NCBI GenBank assembly: GCA_018665005.1
Contig: JABJEE010000025.1
Location: forward strand, 1 to 27,729
Length of the DNA stretch: 27,729 nt
Reading direction: 5' to 3'
Origin: Flavobacteriales bacterium
Lineage (GTDB): Bacteria > Bacteroidota > Bacteroidia > Flavobacteriales_D > Crocinitomicaceae
The notes below the pieces were generated by a model that was not told the origin of the DNA, did not search any database, and worked only from the letters and a program-made list of their open reading frames with translations. This document shows positions 7,954 to 14,696 of the stretch, in pieces. The stretch's first letter is position 1, and each line of letters begins with the position of its first letter. The translations under genes and the position numbers were made by a program.

Positions 7954-8755
7954 GATCTATTTCAATGAATTTATCGTCATTTTCAATTTTAGTGAGATTA
8001 TTTTTTTGAAGAATCTCTCTGGCAAAATTGAGATAATTAATAGAGCCTTTGCATGCAGCGTCGTGCATAATAATTGTTGCACCATGACTAGAAGCTTCAC
8101 TTAGGGTTGTATTTCTGTGTATAACTGTATCGAAAACAAGTTCTTGAAAATGTGTTTTGAGTTCATCGACGACCTGATTTGCCAATCTTAACCTCGTATC
8201 GTACATGGTAAGGAGCATTCCTTCGATTTGTAATTCGATATTTAATCGGCCTTGAATGATCTTTATCGTATTTAATAGTTTGCTGAGTCCTTCAAGTGCA
8301 AAATACTCACATTGTACAGGGATAAGAACCGAATCCGCCGCAGCTAGTGAATTAACCGTAATCAAACCAAGGGAAGGGGAGCAGTCGATGAGTATAAAAT
8401 CATAATCGTCTTTTATTTTTTCAATGGTCTGTTTCAGTAAGTACTCTCGATTGGGTAAATTAATCATTTCCAATTCCGCACCAACAAGATCAATGTGAGC
8501 TGGTAAAATATCAAGGTTCGGATTTTCTGTTTTGATGATAACATCTTTAGGGTCGTAATTCCTGACTAAACAGTCATAAATATTTTTAACGTTTTTAGGG
8601 TTAAAACCTGTTCCTGATGTTGCATTCGCTTGCGGATCGGCGTCAATAATCAATGTTTTGTATTCCAATACGCCCAAACATCCTCCAAGATTGATGGTAG
8701 TTGTGGTTTTTCCGACGCCCCCTTTTTGATTCGCTATAGCTATTACTTTCCCCAT
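7943..8755 (-). CDS. parA: ParA/Soj chromosome-partitioning ATPase
   Basis: Walker-type ATPase that binds DNA non-specifically and moves ParB-bound origins. The deviant Walker A KGGVGKTTT occupies residues 11-19, with both the signature lysine K11 and the P-loop K16. The Walker A' DADPQANAT follows at about 40-48, and Walker B is the FILIDCSPSLG region (about 120-130). At 270 residues it is standard for chromosomal ParA. It heads the minus-strand string running to 2096. The region upstream (8756-8981) is shared with divergent rplS. No TAnnTTTG element is visible on the minus strand there, so its promoter is not identified. Confidence 0.96.
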   Translation of the reverse strand: MGKVIAIANQKGGVGKTTTTINLGGCLGVLEYKTLIIDADPQANATSGTGFNPKNVKNIYDCLVRNYDPKDVIIKTENPNLDILPAHIDLVGAELEMINLPNREYLLKQTIEKIKDDYDFILIDCSPSLGLITVNSLAAADSVLIPVQCEYFALEGLSKLLNTIKIIQGRLNIELQIEGMLLTMYDTRLRLANQVVDELKTHFQELVFDTVIHRNTTLSEASSHGATIIMHDAACKGSINYLNFAREILQKNNLTKIENDDKFIEIDHEL

Positions 8756-8981
8756 TGATTTTATTTATATGTAAATTTACAGGAACTTCGGTTTGTTTTT
8801 TTTGGTAAGCCATATACTTTTCAACTATTTTGTTCAGTAATTTGTTTATATCTAAAACCATAAGCGAAATAAAAAATCGATTTCTTTAAAAAGATTGTTT
8901 TTTTTGTTTTTAAGATTCTTATTTAAGATAAATTTTTTGTAATATTGCACCCCGAAATCATGGGAAGCCAATTTTTGAGCA

Positions 8982-9341
8982 ATGAATAGAATAGACGAAT
9001 TACAGAAAGAAATTACAATTGGTAATGAGTTACCAAAATTTTCAGCAGGAGATACAGTTGCTGTATCATACAAAATTAAAGAGGGAGCCAAAGAAAGAAT
9101 TCAGCAGTTTCAAGGTGTCGTTATTCAAAGAAGAGGTTCAGGCGCTACAGAAACGTTTACGGTTCGTAAAATGTCTGGAAATGTTGGTGTTGAAAGAATT
9201 TTCCCTGTATGCTCTCCATTTATTGAAAGCTTGAAAGTGATGAAAAGTGGTTCTGTTAGAAGAGCAAGAATTTTCTACTTTAGAGAAAGAACTGGAAAAT
9301 CAGCAAGAATTAGAGAAAAAAGAAGATTTACAACCGATTAA
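8982..9341 (+). CDS. rplS: 50S ribosomal protein L19
   Basis: Large-subunit ribosomal protein near the 30S-50S interface. The 119 residues show the L19 signature in order: the F-x-AGDTVAVSYKI strand, the KERIQQFQGVVIQRRGSG loop, TFTVRKMS, GVERIFP and the basic C-terminus (RRARIFYFRERTGKSARIRE). The ATG at 8982 gives the usual N-terminus. A -7-like TAATATTG lies at 8940-8947 (one mismatch to TAnnTTTG). A nine-codon reading frame (8960-8989) overlaps the start codon. It is monocistronic, with a strong terminator 19 bases downstream, and diverges from parA. Confidence 0.97.
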   Translation: MNRIDELQKEITIGNELPKFSAGDTVAVSYKIKEGAKERIQQFQGVVIQRRGSGATETFTVRKMSGNVGVERIFPVCSPFIESLKVMKSGSVRRARIFYFRERTGKSARIREKRRFTTD

Positions 9342-9359
9342 TTTCGAACTAAATATTAT

Positions 9360-9385
9360 AAAGGGATCTTCGGGTCCCTTTTTTT
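9360..9385 (+). terminator. Intrinsic terminator of rplS
   Basis: The stem (9361-9368 with 9373-9380, one G-U pair) is capped by a C(UUCG)G tetraloop and followed by a run of T residues to 9385. It could also slow transcription arriving from the PorE-like gene on the other strand, because that side is AT-rich too. Confidence 0.92.
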
Positions 9386-9396
9386 GTGCCCTAAAA

Positions 9397-11439
9397 CTAT
9401 TGAACGCTCAATTTAAATTCAGTTCGTCGGTTTCTCATTCTATTGGCTGAATTGCTATTTGGTACTTTGGGCTGACTTTCTCCATAACCCACTGAAGATA
9501 GTCGAGAAGCGCTTATTCCGAGCTCTATTAAATAGTTTTTAACTTCAGCTGCTCTGTTTTGAGATAAGTTCAAATTTTCCTGGGCATCTCCAATATCATC
9601 TGTGTGTCCTTCAATTCTTATGGTGTAAGTTGGATTATTCATTAAATAATCTTTAAAGCATCTTAAGGTGAATCTTGATTCATTTGAGAGTTCGAATGAC
9701 TCTGTGTTATACAAGATATCCTCAAGCTCATAGTTCTGCCCATCTTTTATAGGTTGAACTTTTATTTCTTCAATTACAGCGGGTTTATCTAATTGGTTTA
9801 TAATGTCTTTTGTTTCGATTCGAGCTATGGCGAATGAGCTTCCTTTTTTATCCACAGTTACAGAGATGTTTTCTGCTTTCTTCACTTTAACCACTGTTGC
9901 ATAAGAGCCATCATCTTCATTTACGTTTATCGTTTCGTTTAAAGTCTCATCACCGTCATAGTTAATTTGAACTTTGGCATCTTTTACAATACTACCATCC
10001 TCATTTTTTACGGTACCTTTTAGTATAATAACTTCTTCAGGTCTGGCTTCCTCATACAATTCAAATGAGTAGATATCCCAGTTTCCATTTTGAAATGAAG
10101 AGAAATAAGCGATTCGGCCGCTGGTTGAAACAAACAGTCCTAGCTCATCCTGAGGAGAATTAATAGGATAACCTATGTTTTTGGGTTCAGTCCATCCGGT
10201 ATCCGTTTTTCTAATATAGAATATATCGAGCCCTCCCATTCCTTTTCGTTCAGGGCTTGATGAAGAAACAAAATAGAGTGTTTCACCATCTTGATGAAAG
10301 AATGGACTTTTATCTTTTCCTGCAGTATTAATTTCATCGAAGGGGTTTGCTTTTCCCCAGCTCCCATCTTCTTGTCTTAATGAAATATAGATATCATTGT
10401 CTCTTGATCCTTTTCGAATAGAAGTAAAGAATAACATTTTCCCATCTGAGGATAATGATGGTTGGGCTTCCCAACCGTCTTTTGTATTTATATTCTCTCC
10501 TAAATTGACCAGAGGTGACCATGTGAAATCATTACCTCCCGCACCACTTCTTTTAAACTTGGTAGAATATAAATCGCAATTCAAATAGCTCTGATTGTAA
10601 ACCCTTTCTTTTTTGCATGCACATATGATCATTTCCTTATTGTCGACAGAAAGCGTTGCTGAACCATAATTATGAAAGGTGCCATCATTAAAAGGAGGCA
10701 TCAATGGTTCACCAATAGAAAAATGATAAGAACTATTGGATTTATTTGAGACGGTAAACTCCTCCACAACATTTTGTGCGATATCGCCAAGGCGCGTGCG
10801 GTCAACTTTTCTCGTAAAAAATAATAAATCATTATCAGGCGAAAGCATCGGGAAGTATTCATTAAGTTCACTACTCACACTGTTCACCAAAGTAGGAGAG
10901 AAGGGAACCGGATTACTGATTAGATTTTGTTCAAATTCTAGGTCATAAATCACTTTCTCTGAAGTTTTGAGATCATATTCATAATTTACAGAGAGGTGAT
11001 CGGGGTACTTTTCTTTAAATGAAACGACCTCCTTAAAACAGGTAAGTGCTTCTTTTTCTTTATTTAATGATAAAAGAATGTTGCCTAGATTGAAATAGTT
11101 TCTATAATCGAACCCTCGACATTTTTGGATTGATTTCTGGTAAAAGTAAATGGCTTTTTTTAGGGTTTGCTCTCCCTCAGTAGGACTAGTGTTGGTTTTG
11201 AGTGCACGGATTCCCGCTTTTTCATAGAAGTCGCCAATTTCAAAATAAACTTGAGCTTGATCAGGATATTTGCTCAAAATTTTACTCAGTCCCGTTAGTT
11301 TTTTTTGAGCATCATTTTCAAGCTTACATTTATTCATTTTCTTAATGAATTTACTTGGCACGTCATTACATGGTTTGATTTGACCAATTACCAAAAGCTG
11401 GTAGCTTAAAAATATCGATATAAATAATGTAACTTTCAA
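9397..11439 (-). CDS. PorE-like OmpA-family protein (TPR, beta-propeller, regulatory domain, OmpA)
   Basis: A 680-residue exported protein with the domain order of PorE of P. gingivalis, a T9SS component. Residues 1-20 are a signal peptide. Residues about 45-145 are TPR-like helices (QVYFEIGDFYEKAG, YFNLGNILLSLNKEKEAL). Residues about 185-460 are PD40/WD40-like propeller blades, each with a SPDND.LFFTR / SSDGKMLFFTS / HQDGETLYFVSS pattern. Residues 470-545 are a carboxypeptidase-regulatory-like domain (ILKGTVKNEDGS). Residues about 570-680 are an OmpA_C domain whose peptidoglycan-binding residues include D614/D615 in EGHTDD and R629 in NLSQNRA. Many OmpA paralogues in this phylum share this layout, so orthology to PorE is not proven. 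It lies 52 bases after the threonine aldolase gene. Confidence 0.85.
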   Translation of the reverse strand: MKVTLFISIFLSYQLLVIGQIKPCNDVPSKFIKKMNKCKLENDAQKKLTGLSKILSKYPDQAQVYFEIGDFYEKAGIRALKTNTSPTEGEQTLKKAIYFYQKSIQKCRGFDYRNYFNLGNILLSLNKEKEALTCFKEVVSFKEKYPDHLSVNYEYDLKTSEKVIYDLEFEQNLISNPVPFSPTLVNSVSSELNEYFPMLSPDNDLLFFTRKVDRTRLGDIAQNVVEEFTVSNKSNSSYHFSIGEPLMPPFNDGTFHNYGSATLSVDNKEMIICACKKERVYNQSYLNCDLYSTKFKRSGAGGNDFTWSPLVNLGENINTKDGWEAQPSLSSDGKMLFFTSIRKGSRDNDIYISLRQEDGSWGKANPFDEINTAGKDKSPFFHQDGETLYFVSSSSPERKGMGGLDIFYIRKTDTGWTEPKNIGYPINSPQDELGLFVSTSGRIAYFSSFQNGNWDIYSFELYEEARPEEVIILKGTVKNEDGSIVKDAKVQINYDGDETLNETINVNEDDGSYATVVKVKKAENISVTVDKKGSSFAIARIETKDIINQLDKPAVIEEIKVQPIKDGQNYELEDILYNTESFELSNESRFTLRCFKDYLMNNPTYTIRIEGHTDDIGDAQENLNLSQNRAAEVKNYLIELGISASRLSSVGYGESQPKVPNSNSANRMRNRRTEFKLSVQ

Positions 11440-11491
11440 AGTTTAGTCTTCAGTATTTATAACGTAAATCAATAAAAAAGTTGCGTAATTA

Positions 11492-12511
11492 TTATACTAT
11501 TGAATGAATACATTCACAAGTTTTGTGAATAGCTGACTGATCTATATCTAAATGCGTTACCATTCGAATCATTCCCTTTCCAAAAGTTAAAGCGAGAATT
11601 CCATGGTTTTCAAGAGCTGAAATATATTCATTTGTTCGCTTGTGATCATTGAGCTCAAATACAACGATGTTGGTCTCAACCGGAATGACATCTTTGATTA
11701 GCGAAGAGGCATTTAATGCTTTTTCAAGTTGTTTGGCATGTTGATGATCAATGGTCAGTCTATTTACATTGTTTTTTAAAGCGAATAATCCTCCAGCCGC
11801 AATAATGCCCGCTTGCCTCATACCTCCGCCAAATACTTTTCTTACTCTTTTAGCCCTGTTTATAAAATCATTATCTCCAAGAAGAAGGGATCCAACTGGC
11901 GCTCCAAGTCCCTTTGATAGGCAGATTGAAATAGAATCAAATTGTTTTCCATAAGTTTTATAGTCTATTTGATTTTCCGTGAGAGCATTAAATACACGTG
12001 CACCATCAAGGTGCAACGGTAAATTCATTTTATTACAAAAAGCTCTTATTCGAACGATTTCATTAAAATCATACACAGCTCCACCCCCTCTATTGGCAGT
12101 GTCTTCAATAGATACCAGCTGAGTTAGGGGATAATGAACATCATTTTCAGGATTGATCCAGTTTTCTATTTCGTCAACGGTAATACGTCCCCGATCACCA
12201 CTTACAGTTCTGGTGGATGCTCCTGAGTTTTTGGCAATTCCACCTCCCTCATACTTAAAAACATGACTATCCTTATGACAAATCACTTCTCCTCCCGGAT
12301 TTACATGAAGATTGATAGCAATTTGGTTGGTTTGTGTCCCCGAAGAGCAGTAAAGGGCTGATTCCTTTCCAAATAATGAAGCGGCATAATCCTGAAGCTC
12401 ATTTACTGTTGGATCTTCTTCAAAGACATCATCTCCCAATTTAGCTTGAAACATGTAGTCAAGCATTTTTTTTTCAGGTTTTGTAACGGTATCACTTCTT
12501 AAGTCAATCAT
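11492..12511 (-). CDS. L-threonine aldolase (low specificity)
   Basis: PLP enzyme splitting L-threonine/allo-threonine to glycine and acetaldehyde. From the ATG at 12511 the protein has 339 residues and begins MIDLRSDTVT, the family's usual start. Motifs: GDDVFEEDPTVNELQ (26-40), CSSGTQTNQIA (PLP phosphate loop), HLDGAR (167-172, Asp to the pyridine nitrogen), and LSKGLGAP with the Schiff-base lysine K200. An upstream in-frame start at 12577 would extend it through the permease start and the intergenic gap, so I reject it. It is divergent from the TauE/SafE gene with a 28-base gap. The PorE-like gene follows after 52 bases, so co-transcription is possible. Close relatives include phenylserine and serine-type aldolases. 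Confidence 0.92.
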   Translation of the reverse strand: MIDLRSDTVTKPEKKMLDYMFQAKLGDDVFEEDPTVNELQDYAASLFGKESALYCSSGTQTNQIAINLHVNPGGEVICHKDSHVFKYEGGGIAKNSGASTRTVSGDRGRITVDEIENWINPENDVHYPLTQLVSIEDTANRGGGAVYDFNEIVRIRAFCNKMNLPLHLDGARVFNALTENQIDYKTYGKQFDSISICLSKGLGAPVGSLLLGDNDFINRAKRVRKVFGGGMRQAGIIAAGGLFALKNNVNRLTIDHQHAKQLEKALNASSLIKDVIPVETNIVVFELNDHKRTNEYISALENHGILALTFGKGMIRMVTHLDIDQSAIHKTCECIHSIV

Positions 12512-12517
12512 TCCTAT

Positions 12518-12525
12518 TATTTTTG
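12518..12525 (+). promoter_or_regulatory. Possible -7 element for the TauE/SafE gene
   Basis: TATTTTTG fits TAnnTTTG and lies 14 bases before the ATG at 12540, implying a very short 5' leader. No TTG is found at the normal -33 distance. In a 28-base divergent gap the match is worth noting, but it is only a half-promoter. Confidence 0.35.
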
Positions 12526-12539
12526 TAAAAATACTATTT

Positions 12540-13322
12540 ATGGAAGAATTATATATCCCAATTTTGATCTGTTTCATTTCTTTTATGGCTTCTGTTTTGA
12601 CCTTTTTCTCAGGTTTTGGGTTGGGTACAATGTTGTTGCCTGTATTTTGTCTCTTTATGCCGGTTGAGCTTGCTGTTCTTGCTACAGCTGTAGTTCATTT
12701 GTTAAACAATGCATTGAAGTTCTTTTTGATTCGAAAAATGATTGATCGAAGTGTTTTACTCTCTTTTGGAATATCTGCTGTTTGTGCTGCATTTGTTGGT
12801 GCTTTACTTCAAGATTATTTAGGTTCTGGCGGAATTGTGTATCAGCTAAACGGTTTTGAATACTTGAGTGGGGTGAAACTCTTATCTCTTGTTATCGGTG
12901 TTCTTATGATAGGTTTTGCTATTCTCGATTTGGTGCCTTGGGGTAAGGATATTTCTTTTCGTAAGGGACAGTTTTTTACAGGAGGCTTGCTTAGTGGTTT
13001 TTTTGGCGGTCTTTCGGGACATCAAGGGGCCTTTAGGGCGGCTTTTTTGTCCAAATCTAATTTATCTGCAGATGTGTTTATTTCCACTTCCGTTTGTTTG
13101 TCTCTTTTGATTGATGTAGTGCGAATTCCAGTTTATCTCAACTCAAATGATGGCACATTGAATAGTCATTGGGAAACTATAATTTTGGCCTGTGTTTTTG
13201 CTTTTTTAGGATCATTCATTGGTAAAAAGTTATTTACCAAGAAAAAAGTCAAAAATGTAAGGTTTATTGTGGCGTTATTTCTTTTGGTAATGGGTACTGG
13301 AATGATCGTAGGTTTTATTTAA
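12540..13322 (+). CDS. TauE/SafE family membrane permease
   Basis: A 260-residue inner-membrane protein with about eight hydrophobic segments (for example 5-25, 30-55, 70-90, 114-134, 141-160, 175-195, 215-230, 238-260). The two half-repeats of the family are visible: GFGLGTMLLP...ATAVVHLLNN near the N-terminus and GFFGGLSGHQGAFRAAFL in the middle. The family includes sulfite, sulfoacetate and other anion exporters; substrate cannot be told from sequence. It diverges from threonine aldolase and ends convergently on the MORN-like gene, the two stop codons sharing TTAA (13319-13322). No biosynthetic partner gene is adjacent. Confidence 0.85.
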   Translation: MEELYIPILICFISFMASVLTFFSGFGLGTMLLPVFCLFMPVELAVLATAVVHLLNNALKFFLIRKMIDRSVLLSFGISAVCAAFVGALLQDYLGSGGIVYQLNGFEYLSGVKLLSLVIGVLMIGFAILDLVPWGKDISFRKGQFFTGGLLSGFFGGLSGHQGAFRAAFLSKSNLSADVFISTSVCLSLLIDVVRIPVYLNSNDGTLNSHWETIILACVFAFLGSFIGKKLFTKKKVKNVRFIVALFLLVMGTGMIVGFI

Positions 13323-14293
13323 TCTATACTTGCTCCCCCCGCATTCTCTTCTTTCTTTTTCTTTTTTGAACCACACTTCTTTTTACCTTGATTTTCTAAA
13401 ATCTGATTTTTAACACCATATTCATCAAAGCTGTACTCTTCTATTAAAACACCTTTCTTGGCAAACACTTTTACATGTTTTTCTCGAGCATCCTTATAAT
13501 ATTCTTTATGCGTACCATACGGGACATTTTTTTTGAAATATTTTTCACTAAGGAGTTTCCCGTTACTGTTGTAGCTAATGAATTCACCATTTTTTAATCC
13601 TTTAGTCCAGAATTCCTCTCTTGCAACGGTTTGATCATTAAAATAATAGATCCAAGCACCATGTTTAATTCCTTCTAAATAATTCAACTCGAGTAATTTA
13701 TTTCCCTTTTCATCATAATTAATTTGACTTCCGCTCAATCGTCCAGCTTTGTATCCGACAATTTTTTTCAATTTTGAGTTTTCGTAATATTCCTTTTTCA
13801 CCCCACTCAACAAATTATTTTCATATTCTTGATACTTAAGAGTATCTCCTTTTTTATTGAAAACCACAAAAGGTCCATACAATGATCCCATGAAATGATT
13901 GACTTTAGACTTTATTCTATTGGTACTGTCAAAATAGCTTGTACTCGTACCATGAATAACGCCATTTACGAATGTTTGTGAGGAATATGGACACCCTGAA
14001 GGAAAGTATGAAGTATCAGAACCATTTCTTCTGCCTTGTACAATTGTGATTTGTTGCTCAACAACACCATTTCTATGACATGTAGAACAGGTCCCGTCAA
14101 ATAGAGTGCCAAGGCTTTGTCTTGAGTAATATCGATTTGATGCAGAGTCAAAGGCCACTTTCTCATAGCAGTTGGTTACATATTGATAATTACATATTTT
14201 TTTTCTTTTATAACATGGAGCACCTTGAGACAAGCTTTGAAATGTATAAAAGAAAAGAATAAATAAAGTAAAAATAGATTTATGTAGCTTCAT
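13319..14293 (-). CDS. Exported MORN-like (YwqK-type) repeat protein
   Basis: A 324-residue protein. Residues 1-23 are a signal peptide (SLSQ cleavage region). A Cys-rich N-terminal part follows (C27, C34, C42, and C69-S-T-C72-H73). Then come about eight MORN-variant repeats of roughly 22 residues (about 82-285), each built on Y.NG.L...Y..G..HG / YYFNDQ-type strands with G-x2-x-G turns. The tail is Lys-rich (KKKCGSKKKKKEE). Annotation pipelines name such proteins 'toxin-antitoxin system YwqK family antitoxin'. Nothing here supports an antitoxin role: it is exported and no toxin gene adjoins. Its ATG lies inside the 3' end of the thioesterase gene (14-base overlap), so it is translationally coupled. 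Function unknown; a periplasmic or surface scaffold is a guess. Confidence 0.78.
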   Translation of the reverse strand: MKLHKSIFTLFILFFYTFQSLSQGAPCYKRKKICNYQYVTNCYEKVAFDSASNRYYSRQSLGTLFDGTCSTCHRNGVVEQQITIVQGRRNGSDTSYFPSGCPYSSQTFVNGVIHGTSTSYFDSTNRIKSKVNHFMGSLYGPFVVFNKKGDTLKYQEYENNLLSGVKKEYYENSKLKKIVGYKAGRLSGSQINYDEKGNKLLELNYLEGIKHGAWIYYFNDQTVAREEFWTKGLKNGEFISYNSNGKLLSEKYFKKNVPYGTHKEYYKDAREKHVKVFAKKGVLIEEYSFDEYGVKNQILENQGKKKCGSKKKKKEENAGGASID

Positions 14294-14696
14294 TCGTGTG
14301 TTTTAATAATTGATCAAATGAAAGTTTCATTCTTTCAGGAATGGAAATGGTCTTTTGTTCAATAGAATTATAGCAAACAATCTTTGAAAGTGCCTTGGTA
14401 CAGACAAGATTGTTTACACGCACTTCATAATGAAAAGTAAAACTTTTGTTACCAATTTCACCTAAGTACATTTCAATAATTGGTTTGTCATTTAAAAAGA
14501 TGGGCTTTAAGTATTCTATTTCATTTCGAACAAGGAGTATTCCATGCTTTTTCCATTCCCACTTTAGGCCAAGTAGTTTTTCGAAATAATGCATTCTCGT
14601 ATATTCAAAATAGCTCAAATAGGTGGCATTATTTACATGCCCCATGACATCAATGTCAGAAAATCTTACTTGTATTTCAACTGGTTTTATGCTCAT
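14280..14696 (-). CDS. Acyl-CoA thioesterase, 4HBT hotdog fold
   Basis: A 138-residue cytoplasmic thioesterase of the 4-hydroxybenzoyl-CoA thioesterase / YbgC-like group. The signature VRFSDIDVMGHVNNATYLSY carries the catalytic D16, with GHVNN on the hot-dog helix. Strands such as KPIIEMYLGEIG, FTFHYEVRV and ALSKIVCY complete the fold. The acyl substrate is not deducible. It overlaps the upstream dehydratase stop by 4 bases (14693-14696) and the downstream MORN-like gene by 14 bases, so all three are coupled in translation. Confidence 0.88.
   Translation of the reverse strand: MSIKPVEIQVRFSDIDVMGHVNNATYLSYFEYTRMHYFEKLLGLKWEWKKHGILLVRNEIEYLKPIFLNDKPIIEMYLGEIGNKSFTFHYEVRVNNLVCTKALSKIVCYNSIEQKTISIPERMKLSFDQLLKHTNEAT

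Noticed and set aside
8643..8861. 72-codon minus-strand frame starting upstream of parA
   Set aside because: More than half of it overlaps parA out of frame, the composition is shadow-like, and parA starts normally at 8755. The first 33 codons could be a peptide but nothing supports it.
7078..8981. parS centromere site near parAB
   Set aside because: I looked for a GTTTCACGTGAAAC- or TGTTCCACGTGGAACA-like palindrome and found none. The AAATCGATTT palindrome at 8874-8883 is too short and too AT-rich to call.
13319..14293. Toxin-antitoxin system based on the YwqK-type name
   Set aside because: The protein is exported and its neighbours are a thioesterase and a permease; no toxin-like small gene is adjacent.
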